A program made the translations under genes and the position numbers. Below, piece by piece: positions 24,279 to 34,884 of a stretch of DNA of 64,000 bases. Numbering within the stretch: position 1 is the stretch's first letter; each line of letters begins with the position of its first letter. The notes under the pieces are model-generated. The model was given only the letters and a program-made list of their open reading frames with translations, was not told where the DNA came from and searched no databases. The stretch is from Burkholderiaceae bacterium (GTDB lineage: Bacteria > Pseudomonadota > Gammaproteobacteria > Burkholderiales > Burkholderiaceae_C): NCBI GenBank assembly GCA_022072045.1, contig JAJVIL010000003.1:1-64000 (forward strand), given 5' to 3'.

Positions 24279-27200
24279 ATGAACGCACCGCATCCGCTGC
24301 CGCACCCGCCGCAGGCCGGCGCGGATGCGCGCGACGCGGAAGCGCCGCGACTGCGGGAGATCCCCTACAACTACACGTCGTACGCCGATCGCGAGATCGT
24401 GATCCGGCTGCTCGGCGAGCGCGCTTGGGGCCTGCTGTCGCGCCTGCGCGGCGAGCGCCACACCGGCCGCTCGGCGCGCATGCTGTACGAGGTGCTGGGC
24501 GACATCTGGGTCGTGCAGCGCAACCCGTACCTCGAGGAGGATCTGCTTCACAACCCCAAACGCCGGCGCGCGCTGATCGACGCGCTGTCGCACCGGCTGG
24601 CCGAGGTCGAGAAGCGGCGCACGCCGGCGGACGACGCCGAGCGCGACGCCGCGGTCGGCGAACTGCTGGCGCTCGCGCAGCAGGCGGTGCGCGCGTTCGC
24701 GGGCCACTTCTCGACAGTGTGGGATCTGCGCCGGCGCGCGCGACGGGCGCTGGCGCGTTGCACCGGCCGGCACAACATCAAGTTCGACCCGCTGTCGCGC
24801 GTGTCGCACGTGACCGACGCCACCGACTGGCGCGTGGAGTACCCCTTCGTCGTGCTGACGCCCGACGGCGAGGGCGAGGTCGCGGCGCTGGTGGGCGGCT
24901 GCATCGAGCTGGGGCTGACGATCGTGCCGCGCGGCGGCGGCACCGGCTACACCGGCGGCGCGATTCCGCTGAGTTGGCGCAGCGCGGTCATCAACACCGA
25001 GAAGCTCGAAGGCATGGGCCGCGTCGAGCTGAGCACGCTGCCCGGCGTCGACGCGCCGGTGCCGACGCTGCGCACCGAGGCCGGCGTGGTCACCCAGCGC
25101 GTGGCCGACGCCGCCGAGGCGGCGGGCTATGTGTTCGCCGTCGACCCCACGTCGGCCGAGGCGAGCTGCATCGGCGGCAACATCGCGATGAACGCCGGCG
25201 GCAAGAAGGCGGTGCTGTGGGGCACCGCGCTCGACAACCTGGCGAGCTGGCGCATGGTCACGCCGCAAGGGCGCTGGCTCGAGGTGGAGAGGCTGAACCA
25301 CAACCTCGGCAAGATCCACGACGCGCCGACCGCGAGCTTCGAGCTGCGCTGGTTCGACGCCGCGGGTCGCAGCGTCGAACGGACCGAGCGGCTCGACATC
25401 CCCGGCGCTCGCTTTCGCAAGGAGGGCCTCGGCAAGGATGTCACCGACAAGTTCCTCGCCGGCCTGCCCGGGGTGCAGAAGGAGGGCTGCGACGGCCTCA
25501 TCACCTCGGCGACCTGGGTCCTGCACCGCATGCCGCCGCACGTGCGAACGGTGTGCCTCGAGTTCTTCGGCAACCCGCGCGAGGCGGTGCCGTCGATCGT
25601 CGAGATCAAGGCGTTCATGTTCGCGCAGCAGCGCCAGGGCGGGGCGATCCTCGCAGGCCTGGAGCACCTCGACGACCGCTACCTGAAGGCGGTTGACTAC
25701 GCCACCAAGAGCAAGCGCGGCGGGCGCGGCGGCGCGCTACCGAAGATGGTGCTGATCGGCGACATCGTCGGCGACGACGACGCCGCGGTGGCGCGCGCGG
25801 CCAGCGAGGTGGTGCGCATCGCCAACAGCCGCGCCGGCGAGGGCTTCGTCGCGGTCGGCGCCGACGCGCGGCGCAAGTTCTGGCTCGACCGCAAGCGCAC
25901 CGCAGCGATCGCGCGCCACACCAACGCCTTCAAGATCAACGAAGACGTGGTGATCCCGCTCGAGCGCATGGCCGAGTACACGCTGGGCATCGAGCGCATC
26001 AACATCGAGCTGAGCCTGGCCAACAAGCTCGAGCTGCTCGATCGCCTCGAGCGGTGGTTCGCCGCCGGCTCGCTGCCGCTGGGCCGCAGCGACGATGCGC
26101 GCGAGATCCCGAGCGCCGAGCTGCTCGACGACCGCGTGCAGCAGGCGCTGCAGCTTCTGCGCGAAACGCGAGCGCTGTGGCAAGGCTGGCTCGATACGCT
26201 CGACCGCGCGCCGCGCGCCGGCGAGCGCGGCGTGTTCGAGCAGCTGCAGGACCACTCATTGCGCGCGTCGTGGAAGCGCCAGGTGCTGCAGCCGCTGCGC
26301 GAGCTGTTCGCCGGTGGCGCGTTCGCACCGATCCTCGAGCAGTGCCAGCGCATGCACAAAGCGGTGCTGCACGGCCGGCTGTGGGTGGCGCTGCACATGC
26401 ACGCCGGCGACGGCAACGTGCACACCAACATCCCGGTCAACAGCGACGACTACCGCATGCTGCAGACCGCGCACCGCGTGGTGGCGCGGGTGATGGCGCT
26501 GGCGCGCAGCCTGGGCGGCGTGATCTCGGGCGAGCACGGCATCGGCATCACCAAGCTCGAGTTTCTGAGCGACGACGAATTGCGCGACTTCGCCGAGTAC
26601 AAGGCGCGCGTCGATCCGCAGGGGCGCTTCAACAAGGGCAAGCTGCTGCGCGGCGCGGCGTTGGCGCCGCTGGGCGACGACGTGCGCTCGGCCGACCTCG
26701 CGCACGCCTACACGCCGAGCTTCGGGCTGATGGGGCACGAGTCGCTGATCATGCAGCGCAGCGACATCGGCGCCATCAGCGACTCGATCAAGGACTGCCT
26801 GCGCTGCGGCAAGTGCAAGCCGGTGTGCGCCACCCACGTGCCGCGCGCCAACCTGCTGTACAGCCCGCGCAACAAGATCCTCGCCACGTCGCTGCTGATC
26901 GAGGCCTTTCTCTACGAGGAGCAGACGCGGCGCGGCATCAGCCTGCGCCACTGGGAGGAGTTCGAGGACGTCGCCGACCACTGCACCGTGTGCCACAAGT
27001 GCGCCGCGCCGTGCCCGGTGAGAATCGATTTCGGCAACGTGTCGATGAACATGCGCAACCTGCTGCGCAAGATGGGGCGCAAGAGCTTCCGCCCCGGCCA
27101 GGCGGCCGCGATGTTCATGCTCAACGCCACCCGGCCGGAGACGATCCGCCTGGCGCGGCGGCTGCTGGTGAACCTCGGCTTCAAGGCGCAGCGCGCCGCG

Positions 27201-28199
27201 GCCGACGTGTTGCGCCTGGCCGGCACGCGGCAGACCAGCCGGCCGCCGGCCTCGGTGGGCGCGGCGCCGCTGCGCGAGCAGGTGATCCACTTCGTCAACA
27301 AGAAGCTGCCGGGCGGCCTGCCCAAGCGCACCGCGCGCGCGCTGCTCGACATCGAAGACAAGCACTACGTGCCGATCATCCGCGACCCGGCGGCCACCAG
27401 CGCCGAGAGCGAGGCGGTGTTCTACTTTCCCGGCTGCGGCTCGGAGCGCCTGTTCTCGCAGGTGGGGCTGGCGACGCAGGCAATGCTGTGGCGCGCCGGC
27501 GTGCAGACGGTGCTGCCGCCGGGCTACCTGTGCTGCGGCTATCCGCAGCGCGGCGGCGGGCAGTTCGAGCGCGCCGAGCAGATGGTCACCGACAACCGCG
27601 TGCTGTTCCACCGCGTGGCCAACACGCTGAACTACCTCGACATCAAGACGGTGGTGGTGAGCTGCGGCACCTGCTACGACCAGCTCGAGAGCTACGAGTT
27701 CGACAAGATCTTCCCCGGCAGCCGGATGATCGACATCCACGAGCTTCTATTGGAGAAGGGCATCGCGCTGCCGGCGGCGGGCGCCTACCTCTACCACGAG
27801 CCGTGCCACAACCCGATGAAGCTGCGCGATTCGATGCTCACCGTGAAGGCGCTGGTCGGCGACGCGGTGATCAAGAACGACCGCTGCTGCGGCGAGAGCG
27901 GCACCTTCGGCATCGCGCGGCCCGACATCGCGACCCAGGTGCGCTTTCGCAAGGAGGAGGAGATCCGCAAGGACGAGGCGGCGTTGCGCGCGCGCGGCGC
28001 GCAGGGCGACCTGAAGATGCTGACCTCGTGCCCGAGCTGCCTGCAGGGCCTGTCGCGCTACCAGGGCGACCTGCAAAGCGGGTTGCTGCAGGCCGACTAC
28101 ATCGTGGTCGAGATGGCGCGCCGGCTGCTCGGCGAGAGCTGGATGGAAGACTACGTCGCGCGCGCCAACGCCGGGGGCATCGAGCGCGTGCTGGTCTAA
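24279..28199 (+). CDS. FAD-linked oxidase fused to GlpC/CCG-type Fe-S domain (DUF3683-like N-terminus)
   Basis: 1306 aa; [20 protein letters not shown]-binding, [27 protein letters not shown], two 4Fe-4S motifs ([22 protein letters not shown]), CCG motifs ([19 protein letters not shown]). Start [11 protein letters not shown] at 24279. Confidence 0.88.
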   Translation: MNAPHPLPHPPQAGADARDAEAPRLREIPYNYTSYADREIVIRLLGERAWGLLSRLRGERHTGRSARMLYEVLGDIWVVQRNPYLEEDLLHNPKRRRALIDALSHRLAEVEKRRTPADDAERDAAVGELLALAQQAVRAFAGHFSTVWDLRRRARRALARCTGRHNIKFDPLSRVSHVTDATDWRVEYPFVVLTPDGEGEVAALVGGCIELGLTIVPRGGGTGYTGGAIPLSWRSAVINTEKLEGMGRVELSTLPGVDAPVPTLRTEAGVVTQRVADAAEAAGYVFAVDPTSAEASCIGGNIAMNAGGKKAVLWGTALDNLASWRMVTPQGRWLEVERLNHNLGKIHDAPTASFELRWFDAAGRSVERTERLDIPGARFRKEGLGKDVTDKFLAGLPGVQKEGCDGLITSATWVLHRMPPHVRTVCLEFFGNPREAVPSIVEIKAFMFAQQRQGGAILAGLEHLDDRYLKAVDYATKSKRGGRGGALPKMVLIGDIVGDDDAAVARAASEVVRIANSRAGEGFVAVGADARRKFWLDRKRTAAIARHTNAFKINEDVVIPLERMAEYTLGIERINIELSLANKLELLDRLERWFAAGSLPLGRSDDAREIPSAELLDDRVQQALQLLRETRALWQGWLDTLDRAPRAGERGVFEQLQDHSLRASWKRQVLQPLRELFAGGAFAPILEQCQRMHKAVLHGRLWVALHMHAGDGNVHTNIPVNSDDYRMLQTAHRVVARVMALARSLGGVISGEHGIGITKLEFLSDDELRDFAEYKARVDPQGRFNKGKLLRGAALAPLGDDVRSADLAHAYTPSFGLMGHESLIMQRSDIGAISDSIKDCLRCGKCKPVCATHVPRANLLYSPRNKILATSLLIEAFLYEEQTRRGISLRHWEEFEDVADHCTVCHKCAAPCPVRIDFGNVSMNMRNLLRKMGRKSFRPGQAAAMFMLNATRPETIRLARRLLVNLGFKAQRAAADVLRLAGTRQTSRPPASVGAAPLREQVIHFVNKKLPGGLPKRTARALLDIEDKHYVPIIRDPAATSAESEAVFYFPGCGSERLFSQVGLATQAMLWRAGVQTVLPPGYLCCGYPQRGGGQFERAEQMVTDNRVLFHRVANTLNYLDIKTVVVSCGTCYDQLESYEFDKIFPGSRMIDIHELLLEKGIALPAAGAYLYHEPCHNPMKLRDSMLTVKALVGDAVIKNDRCCGESGTFGIARPDIATQVRFRKEEEIRKDEAALRARGAQGDLKMLTSCPSCLQGLSRYQGDLQSGLLQADYIVVEMARRLLGESWMEDYVARANAGGIERVLV

Positions 28200-28210
28200 G
28201 CGCCCGGCTG

Positions 28211-28627
28211 TCAGCGGCGCAACTTGCCGAAGTTGCTTGCGGGCTGCGTATCGGCGAAGCCGTGCGCCGCGGGTTGGCCGGCATCGGCGGCGTCGAGCTG
28301 TGCCACCAGGTCGGCGCGGGCCTTTTCCTGCGCCGCCTTGGCGGCCGCCGCCGCGGCGGCCTGGGCGCGTGCCGACGCCGCGGCGTTCTGGATCACGCCG
28401 TCGCGCTTGGCCTCCGACAGCGCCTGCTGCAGCGCCTCGACCTGCTGGCGCGATTGCACGGCCAGCTCCTGGGCGCTGTGCTTGGCGCGCTCGGCCTGCT
28501 CGACCTGCGCGCTGGCCAGCGCCAGCTTGGTGCGGTAGTGCAGCGAGGCGGCCAGCCAGGCCACGCCGCCACCGGCCGCCGTGGCGGCGACGACGAACAG
28601 CGCGGAAGACAACGACAGCGTGGACAT
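28211..28627 (-). CDS. Small membrane-anchored Ala-rich coiled-coil protein, unknown function
   Basis: MSTLSLSSALFVVAATAAGGGVAWLAASLHYRTKLALA then coiled-coil-like Ala/Gln/Glu-rich region; fills the gap between oxidase and DUF971. Confidence 0.5.
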   Translation of the reverse strand: MSTLSLSSALFVVAATAAGGGVAWLAASLHYRTKLALASAQVEQAERAKHSAQELAVQSRQQVEALQQALSEAKRDGVIQNAAASARAQAAAAAAAKAAQEKARADLVAQLDAADAGQPAAHGFADTQPASNFGKLRR

Positions 28628-28873
28628 GCTGGGCTCCCTGAAGCGGCCTGCGACCGCCGATCGATCGCACTGCGCGACCATAGCGCGCGATGCTCACAGC
28701 GTGCTGCGAACAATTGCGCGCGACAAAGCGGTGCATCGCTGCGCGCTCTCATCGGGATCGATGGCGATCGATGCAGGCGTTGCGGTGCGCCGCGAACCGT
28801 GCCGTTTGCACGCATTCGGTAGGGCCGATTCGTTGGGACTAAACTGCCCCGCGATCGATAAGGATCGAGACCC

Positions 28874-29278
28874 ATGTCGCAGAGTTCACCCAGCCCCGTC
28901 TCGCTCACGCTGCACCAGGAGTCGCGCGTGCTCGAAGTCGCGTTCTCCGACGGGCAGAGTTTTCGCCTGCCGTTCGAGCTGATGCGGGTGTATTCGCCGT
29001 CGGCCGAGGTGCAGGGGCACGGCCCGGGGCAGGAAGTGCTGCAGACCGGCAAGCGAGCGGTGGGGATCAACGACGTCGAGATGGTCGGCCAGTACGCCGT
29101 CCGGCCGACGTTCTCCGACGGCCACGAGTCGGGCATCTTCAGCTGGAGCTACCTCTACGAGCTGGGCAGCCAGCAGCAGGCGTACTGGGATCGCTACCTG
29201 GCCCGGCTGGCCGAGGCGGGCGTCGACCGCGACGCGCCGATGGGAGCCGCCCGCGCCGCGGGCTGCGGGCACCACTAG
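28874..29278 (+). CDS. DUF971 family protein
   Basis: LTLHQESRVLEVAFSDGQSFRLPFELMRVYSPSAEVQGHGPGQEVLQTGKRAVGINDVEMVGQYAVRPTFSDGHESGIFSWSYLYEL; adjacent to ubiE. Confidence 0.88.
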   Translation: MSQSSPSPVSLTLHQESRVLEVAFSDGQSFRLPFELMRVYSPSAEVQGHGPGQEVLQTGKRAVGINDVEMVGQYAVRPTFSDGHESGIFSWSYLYELGSQQQAYWDRYLARLAEAGVDRDAPMGAARAAGCGHH

Positions 29279-29287
29279 CGCGCGGCG

Positions 29288-30019
29288 GTGAGCCAGACCC
29301 ACTTCGGCTACAGCCAGGTCGACGAGCGCGACAAGCCGCGCCGCGTGCGCGCGGTGTTCGACTCGGTGGCGGCCAAGTACGACCTGATGAACGACCTGAT
29401 GTCGCTCGGCCTGCACCGGGTGTGGAAGGCCTATGCGGTGGCCGTGGCCGCACCGAAGCCGGGCGACCGCGTGCTCGACGTCGCCGCGGGCACCGGCGAC
29501 CTGACCGCTGCGCTGGCCAGGCGCGTGGGGCCGAGCGGTTTCGTGGTGCACACCGACATCAACGAGGCCATGCTGCGCGTCGGGCGCGACCGTCTGCTCG
29601 ACGCCGGCCTGAGCCTGCCCAGCACGCTGTGCGATGCCGAGGCGCTGCCCTTCGCCTCAGGCAGTTTCGATCTCGTGTGCGTGGCCTTCGGCCTGCGCAA
29701 CATGACGGGCAAGGACCGCGCGCTGCGCGAGATGGCGCGCGTGCTGAAGCCGGGCGGCAAGCTGGTGGTGCTCGAGTTCTCCAAGGTCGCCGAGCCGCTG
29801 CGCAGGCCGTACGACTGGTACTCGTTCAAGGTGCTGCCGCGGCTGGGGCAGTGGGTGGCCGGCGACGGCGACAGCTACCGCTACCTCGCCGAGTCGATCC
29901 GGATGCATCCGCCGCAGGTGGAGCTGAAGGCGATGATGAAGGACGCGGGGTTCGGCCACGTCGACGTGCACAACCTCAGTGCTGGGGTGGTGGCGGTGCA
30001 CGTGGGGTTGCGCTGCTAG
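29288..30019 (+). CDS. ubiE: Ubiquinone/menaquinone biosynthesis methyltransferase UbiE
   Basis: [80 protein letters not shown] start. Confidence 0.96.
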   Translation: MSQTHFGYSQVDERDKPRRVRAVFDSVAAKYDLMNDLMSLGLHRVWKAYAVAVAAPKPGDRVLDVAAGTGDLTAALARRVGPSGFVVHTDINEAMLRVGRDRLLDAGLSLPSTLCDAEALPFASGSFDLVCVAFGLRNMTGKDRALREMARVLKPGGKLVVLEFSKVAEPLRRPYDWYSFKVLPRLGQWVAGDGDSYRYLAESIRMHPPQVELKAMMKDAGFGHVDVHNLSAGVVAVHVGLRC

Positions 30020-30039
30020 CCCCGCCGTAGCGCCGAAAT

Positions 30040-30061
30040 CGGCAGGGGATCTGCCCTGCCG
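30040..30061. other. Perfect inverted repeat downstream of ubiE / in the EPS locus leader
   Basis: CGGCAGGG-GATCTG-CCCTGCCG, 8-bp perfect stem with 6-nt loop, 20 bp after the ubiE stop; no clear T-tract. Confidence 0.5.
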
Positions 30062-30235
30062 CTGCACTGGCAGGGCGATGCAAGACCGCCCCCGGAATCA
30101 GGGGGGTCGTCTGTGATCCCCCCCCACTGCAGGATTGTTGCAAATTGCTCGCTCACGAGAATCGCCCGTGACTTTTCGCGCGGCGCCACGTGCGTCTGCA
30201 GACCGCACGACTGCGTGCAACAGCGCCTTCCGAAC

Positions 30236-31627
30236 ATGTTCCGGGTATTTCCGAGTCGAGAATCGTCAGCCGCCGCTTACGAGGCCTTGCTGGACGGTGT
30301 GTTGGGTTTCCTGGCGTTGCTGGCAGCCGCGGTAACTCTCGGTGCCCTGCCGGGCGGCCTGACCGATCTGGCAGCCGATGTCCGCGAATTGGGCATCGCG
30401 CTCGGCTTCGCGGTCGTCATGGCGCTGCTGCAGTCGTTCGTGGGTGTCTACCGTCACCGTCTGAGGCTGGTGCCGCTGACGCTGCGCGTCAGTGCCGTGG
30501 TGGTTTTGGTGGGATACGGCACCTACCTGGCCCTCAAGCAGTTCGACCTGCATCCACACCCCGGCCCGTTGGTGGGCACTGCGGCGGCGTACTTCCTGCT
30601 GGCGATCTTCTTGTTGCGCGGCTTGGCGGTGGCGGTACGCGGCGTGACCGGCGTGCCGCGGGTGCTGATCGTCGGTACCGGTGCGGAGGCACAAGCCGTG
30701 CTGTGTGACCTGCGCGCCGACGATCGACACATGCGCGATGTGATCGGCTTCTTCCCTACCGCGCTGGATGACGAGGCGCTGGTCGAAGGCGCGCCGATCT
30801 TCGATCGCTCGCGCCCGTTGACCGACATCGTCGCCAAGTACGGCGTCGACGAGATCGTGGTCGCGGTGCGCGAGCAGCGCGGCGGCGTGATGCCGATGGA
30901 TCAGTTGCTGGTCTGCCGCACCCGCGGCATCAAGATTCTCGACCTCGCGGCGTTCTACGAACGCTCGCGCGCCGAGGTGCCGGTCGACAGCCTGAAGGCG
31001 AGTTGGCTGGTCTACGGCGAGGGCTTCGTGCAGGGCCCGGCCCGCCGGATGATCAAGCGGGCGTTCGATGTGGCGTCTTCCGCCGTGCTTCTGCTCATCG
31101 CCTCGCCGGTGATGCTGGTCGCTGCGCTGGCGATCAAGCTCGACAGCCGGGGCCCGATCTTCTACCGCCAGGAACGTGTGGGCCTGGGCGGCCGCAGCTT
31201 TCAGTGCGTGAAGTTCCGCAGCATGCGCACCGATGCCGAGAGCGATGGCGTCGCCCGCTGGGCGGCCAAGAACGATTCGCGGGTCACGCGGGTCGGCGCT
31301 TTCATGCGCAAGACGCGCATCGACGAACTGCCGCAACTGATCAGCGTGCTCAAGGGCGAAATGAGCATCGTCGGCCCGCGCCCCGAGCGGCCCGAGTTCG
31401 TGGCCCAGTTGAAGGATCAAATCCCCTTCTACGACTTGCGGCACGGAGTCAAGCCCGGAGTCACCGGCTGGGCGCAGGTCAGGTTCACCTACGGTGGCTC
31501 GATCGAAGACGCCAGGCGCAAGCACCAGTTCGACCTGTACTACCTGAAGAACAACTCGATTTGGCTCGACCTGCAGGTACTCGTCGAAACCGTGACGGTG
31601 GTCCTGTTCCGCGAGGGCGCCCACTGA
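30236..31627 (+). CDS. XrtA/PEP-CTERM-type priming sugar transferase (bacterial sugar transferase; TIGR03013-like)
   Basis: N-terminal TM region, [88 protein letters not shown]. Start [10 protein letters not shown]. Confidence 0.9.
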   Translation: MFRVFPSRESSAAAYEALLDGVLGFLALLAAAVTLGALPGGLTDLAADVRELGIALGFAVVMALLQSFVGVYRHRLRLVPLTLRVSAVVVLVGYGTYLALKQFDLHPHPGPLVGTAAAYFLLAIFLLRGLAVAVRGVTGVPRVLIVGTGAEAQAVLCDLRADDRHMRDVIGFFPTALDDEALVEGAPIFDRSRPLTDIVAKYGVDEIVVAVREQRGGVMPMDQLLVCRTRGIKILDLAAFYERSRAEVPVDSLKASWLVYGEGFVQGPARRMIKRAFDVASSAVLLLIASPVMLVAALAIKLDSRGPIFYRQERVGLGGRSFQCVKFRSMRTDAESDGVARWAAKNDSRVTRVGAFMRKTRIDELPQLISVLKGEMSIVGPRPERPEFVAQLKDQIPFYDLRHGVKPGVTGWAQVRFTYGGSIEDARRKHQFDLYYLKNNSIWLDLQVLVETVTVVLFREGAH

Positions 31628-31759
31628 AGGTGCCGGGGCCGCGCGGCGCGCCGATGGGAGTTGCCAGGCACCCCTGGCGCACCGGACCAACGACCTGCTG
31701 ATCGGTGGTTTCGGACCGCGGCTCACGCTGATATCCTGATCGGATCACGCGGAGGTTCC

Positions 31760-32383
31760 ATGGCTTCTTTCTCGCGGCTTGGTCGAGCGCTCTTGGCCGG
31801 ATTGGTGGCAGCGTTGTCGGTGGCTTGCAGTGGCGTGTCAGGCTCGCTGCCCCCTGCGCCGGCGCAGGGAAGCGCAGGCGACTACAGCTACCTTGTCGGG
31901 GCCGGCGACACACTGAATGTCTCGGTCGCACGCAATCCGGAGCTGTCGATGACGGTGCCGGTGCGGCCGGACGGAAAGATCTCCACACCGCTGATCGAGG
32001 ATCTCCACGTCCAGGGCAAGACGCCCGCCCAGATCGGGCGCGAGATCGAGATTCGACTGGCCAAGTACGTGCGTGATCCGCAGGTCACGGTCATCGTGAC
32101 GTCATTCGTGGGCGGTTACGGCGAGCAAATCCGGGTCATCGGCGAGGCTGCTCGACCGCAGGCCTTACCTTTCAAGCAGCGAATGACACTGCTCGACGTG
32201 ATGATCGCGGTCGGTGGCCTGACCGATTTTGCTGCCGGCAACCGCGCCCTGATCATCAGGGCGTCGGAGGGCAACAAGCAGTATTCGGTGCGCGTGAAGG
32301 ATCTCGTGAAGAACGGCGACATCAGCGCCAACGTCGAGATGCGGCCGGGCGATGTGCTGATCATTCCGCAGAGCTACTTCTGA
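31760..32383 (+). CDS. Polysaccharide export lipoprotein (XrtA-type, TIGR03027-like)
   Basis: SVACSGVSG lipobox, YLVGAGDTLNVSVARNPELSMTVPVRPDGKISTPLIEDLHVQGKTPAQIGREIE; GGAGG RBS before ATG 31760. Confidence 0.9.
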   Translation: MASFSRLGRALLAGLVAALSVACSGVSGSLPPAPAQGSAGDYSYLVGAGDTLNVSVARNPELSMTVPVRPDGKISTPLIEDLHVQGKTPAQIGREIEIRLAKYVRDPQVTVIVTSFVGGYGEQIRVIGEAARPQALPFKQRMTLLDVMIAVGGLTDFAAGNRALIIRASEGNKQYSVRVKDLVKNGDISANVEMRPGDVLIIPQSYF

Positions 32384-32420
32384 GCCACGCACGCGGGGTA
32401 CAAGCAGCCCGGAACGTCGC

Positions 32421-33986
32421 ATGAACGAACAGCTCGAGAAACTCGTTTCGATCGGATGGTCACTGTGGCGCTATCGCTGGATGGCCATGGCCGTGTCCTG
32501 GGTGGTCGGCGCAGTGATGGCCGCGGTGGTGTTGGTGCTTCCCAACCGGTACGAGGCGTCTGCCAGGATCTACGTCGACACCCAAACGATCCTGCGCCCG
32601 CTGATGACCGGGATCGCGGTGCAGCCCAACGTCGAGCAGCAAATCGTGATGCTGGGCCGCACGCTGATCAGCCGCGCGAACGTCGAGAAGGTCGCTGCGA
32701 TGGCTGGCATCGATCTTTCGGACGAAAAGGGCGGCAAGTCCGAAAAGCGGATCGAAAAGATGACGCGGGCGCTGCAGATCCAGAGCGTCGGCCGCGACAA
32801 CCTGTACACGCTCACCTACCACGACTCGACACCGGAGCGGGCGAAGCGGGTGATCGATTCGATGGTCGACATCTTCGTCCAATCGAGCGTGGGGTCTTCG
32901 CGCAAAGACTCCGACTCGGCCAAGGCCTTCATCGACGACCAGATCAAGGCTTACCGGACCGAGCTCGAACAGGCCGAGACGCGCCTGAAGGATTTCCGGA
33001 TCAGGAACATCGATATGCAAGCGGCGGACGGGCGCGACACTGCCACCCGGATGGCCGAGCTGGGTACGCAACTCGATGCGGCGCGGCTGCAGATGCGTGA
33101 GGCCGAGCAGGCGCGCGACGCCGCCAGGAATGCGCTGACTAACGAGAAGGGGGCAGACAATCAGCTGCCGGACTTGCTGGCCGAGGCGAGCGTTACTCCA
33201 GCCACGCCGGAGATCGACGCGCGACTCGACGCACAGCGCCGACAGCTCGACGCCTTGCTGCAGCGATTCACCGACCAGCATCCCGACGTCATCGCTGCGC
33301 GGCGGTTGATCAAGGATCTCGAGGAGCAGAAGAAGCGGGAGGTCGCTGCGCTGCGGGCCAAGCCGCCACCGGTGTCCGCTCCGCAGCAGGACAGGCGCGC
33401 CAGCCTTGCCTATCAAGAACTGACTCGCATGGCAGCGGCAGCCGATGTCCAACTGGCTACGGCGCGTGCGCGCGTCGCCGAGTACCAGTCTAGGTTGGAC
33501 CATCTGCGCGCGCGCCTGAAGGACGCGCCGCGAATAGAGGCCGAGCTGGCACGGCTCAATCGCGACTATGCAATCCAGAAGAGGGCCTACGAAGAGCTCG
33601 TCACGCGGCGCGAGTCGGCCACGATGTACGGCAAACTCGACGACGCTGCGGGATTGGCCGAGTTCCGTGTGATCGACCCAGCCCAGCTTCCGCTGAAGCC
33701 GATGTTTCCGAATCGGCCGCTGCTGCTGCTCGCAGCTCTCGTCATTGCGATCGCGGCCGGGCTGGGGGCGGCAGTGGTGATGTCGCACCTGAGACCTGTG
33801 TTCCACCGTGCGTCCGAGTTGAAGTCTCGGTTCGGTCTGCCACTTCTTGGCGCAGTGGCAGCCGTGACGTCCGACCTGGAAGCCCGCCATGAACGCAGGG
33901 AGATTGCCAAGCTTTCGGCGGCGTCTGCCACGCTGGTCGTGCTGTTCGCCGTGGCGGTCGGTCTCAGCACGGTCCTCCCAGTCTGA
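32421..33986 (+). CDS. Chain-length determinant protein (Wzz-like; XrtA TIGR03007-like)
   Basis: Flanking TM segments, NRYEASARIYVDTQTILRPLMTGIAVQPNVEQQIVMLGRTLISR, coiled-coil centre, C-terminal FPNRPLLLLAALVIAIAAG. Confidence 0.9.
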   Translation: MNEQLEKLVSIGWSLWRYRWMAMAVSWVVGAVMAAVVLVLPNRYEASARIYVDTQTILRPLMTGIAVQPNVEQQIVMLGRTLISRANVEKVAAMAGIDLSDEKGGKSEKRIEKMTRALQIQSVGRDNLYTLTYHDSTPERAKRVIDSMVDIFVQSSVGSSRKDSDSAKAFIDDQIKAYRTELEQAETRLKDFRIRNIDMQAADGRDTATRMAELGTQLDAARLQMREAEQARDAARNALTNEKGADNQLPDLLAEASVTPATPEIDARLDAQRRQLDALLQRFTDQHPDVIAARRLIKDLEEQKKREVAALRAKPPPVSAPQQDRRASLAYQELTRMAAAADVQLATARARVAEYQSRLDHLRARLKDAPRIEAELARLNRDYAIQKRAYEELVTRRESATMYGKLDDAAGLAEFRVIDPAQLPLKPMFPNRPLLLLAALVIAIAAGLGAAVVMSHLRPVFHRASELKSRFGLPLLGAVAAVTSDLEARHERREIAKLSAASATLVVLFAVAVGLSTVLPV

Positions 33987-33993
33987 GGTTGCC

Positions 33994-34884
33994 ATGTCGA
34001 AACTGATCGAATTGGCAGTTCAGCGGCTCGAGCAGCTTCGCAGTTCCGGCATTACGGTGTCGGGTCAGCATGCAACGGCCCAGGTGGCCCCGGGCAAGCC
34101 GACTGCGCAGCGTACATCGAAGCCGGCGCTGCCGTCCGACCCCATGCCGCAGGCGACGTCCAAGCTGATTCAGCTGGATGCTGCCGCGATGAAGGCAGCT
34201 CATGTGAACGTGCCTGGGGGCGAGCCCTGTCCGCAGGCAGAGCAGTTCCGGATGATGAAGCGCCCGCTGATTCGCAACGCGGCCACCCTGAAAGAACAGG
34301 GGCAGAGCCGCCCCAATCTGATCATGGTGACCAGCGCGCTCGCTGGAGAGGGCAAGAGCTTTACCGCGACGAACCTCGCGATGAGCATCGCTTCGGAGGT
34401 CGATCACAGCGTGTTGCTGGTCGACGCCGATGTTGCGCGTCCGTCGCTGTCCAGATTACTCGGGTTCCGCGCGGATGCCGGGCTCCTCGACGTTCTCGAG
34501 GGCAGAGCAACGTTGCCGGACGTCCTTCTGAAGACCGACATCGACAAGCTCACCATCCTGCCCAGCGGCGCGCCGCGAGCTCGCGCTACCGAGTTGCTGG
34601 CCAGCGAGTCGATGAGCAGCCTGCTCGACGAGATCGCCACGCGCTACCCCGATCGCATTGCGATCTTCGACTCGCCGCCGCTGTTGTTGACCACCGAAGC
34701 CAGCGAGTTGGCAGCCCACATGGGCCAGATCGTCGTCGTCGTCCAGGCGGATCACACACCTCAGGCCGATGTCGAGCGTGCAATCGGGCTGATTGCTGAA
34801 CACCCGGTCCGCTTGATGATGCTCAATCGGGTGCACCCGAAGATGATGCAGGGCCCTGGCTATGGCTACGGTTATGGCTACTAG
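33994..34884 (+). CDS. BY-kinase-like tyrosine autokinase (XrtA-associated, TIGR03018-like)
   Basis: MVTSALAGEGKSFTATNLAMSIA Walker A, VLLVDADVARPSLSRLLG Walker A', C-terminal GYGYGYGY tyrosine cluster. Confidence 0.9.
   Translation: MSKLIELAVQRLEQLRSSGITVSGQHATAQVAPGKPTAQRTSKPALPSDPMPQATSKLIQLDAAAMKAAHVNVPGGEPCPQAEQFRMMKRPLIRNAATLKEQGQSRPNLIMVTSALAGEGKSFTATNLAMSIASEVDHSVLLVDADVARPSLSRLLGFRADAGLLDVLEGRATLPDVLLKTDIDKLTILPSGAPRARATELLASESMSSLLDEIATRYPDRIAIFDSPPLLLTTEASELAAHMGQIVVVVQADHTPQADVERAIGLIAEHPVRLMMLNRVHPKMMQGPGYGYGYGY

Noticed and set aside
26054-28822. 922-aa plus-strand ORF in another frame of the FAD/Fe-S oxidase
   Set aside because: Arg/Ala-rich frame-shifted reading of a strongly supported gene.
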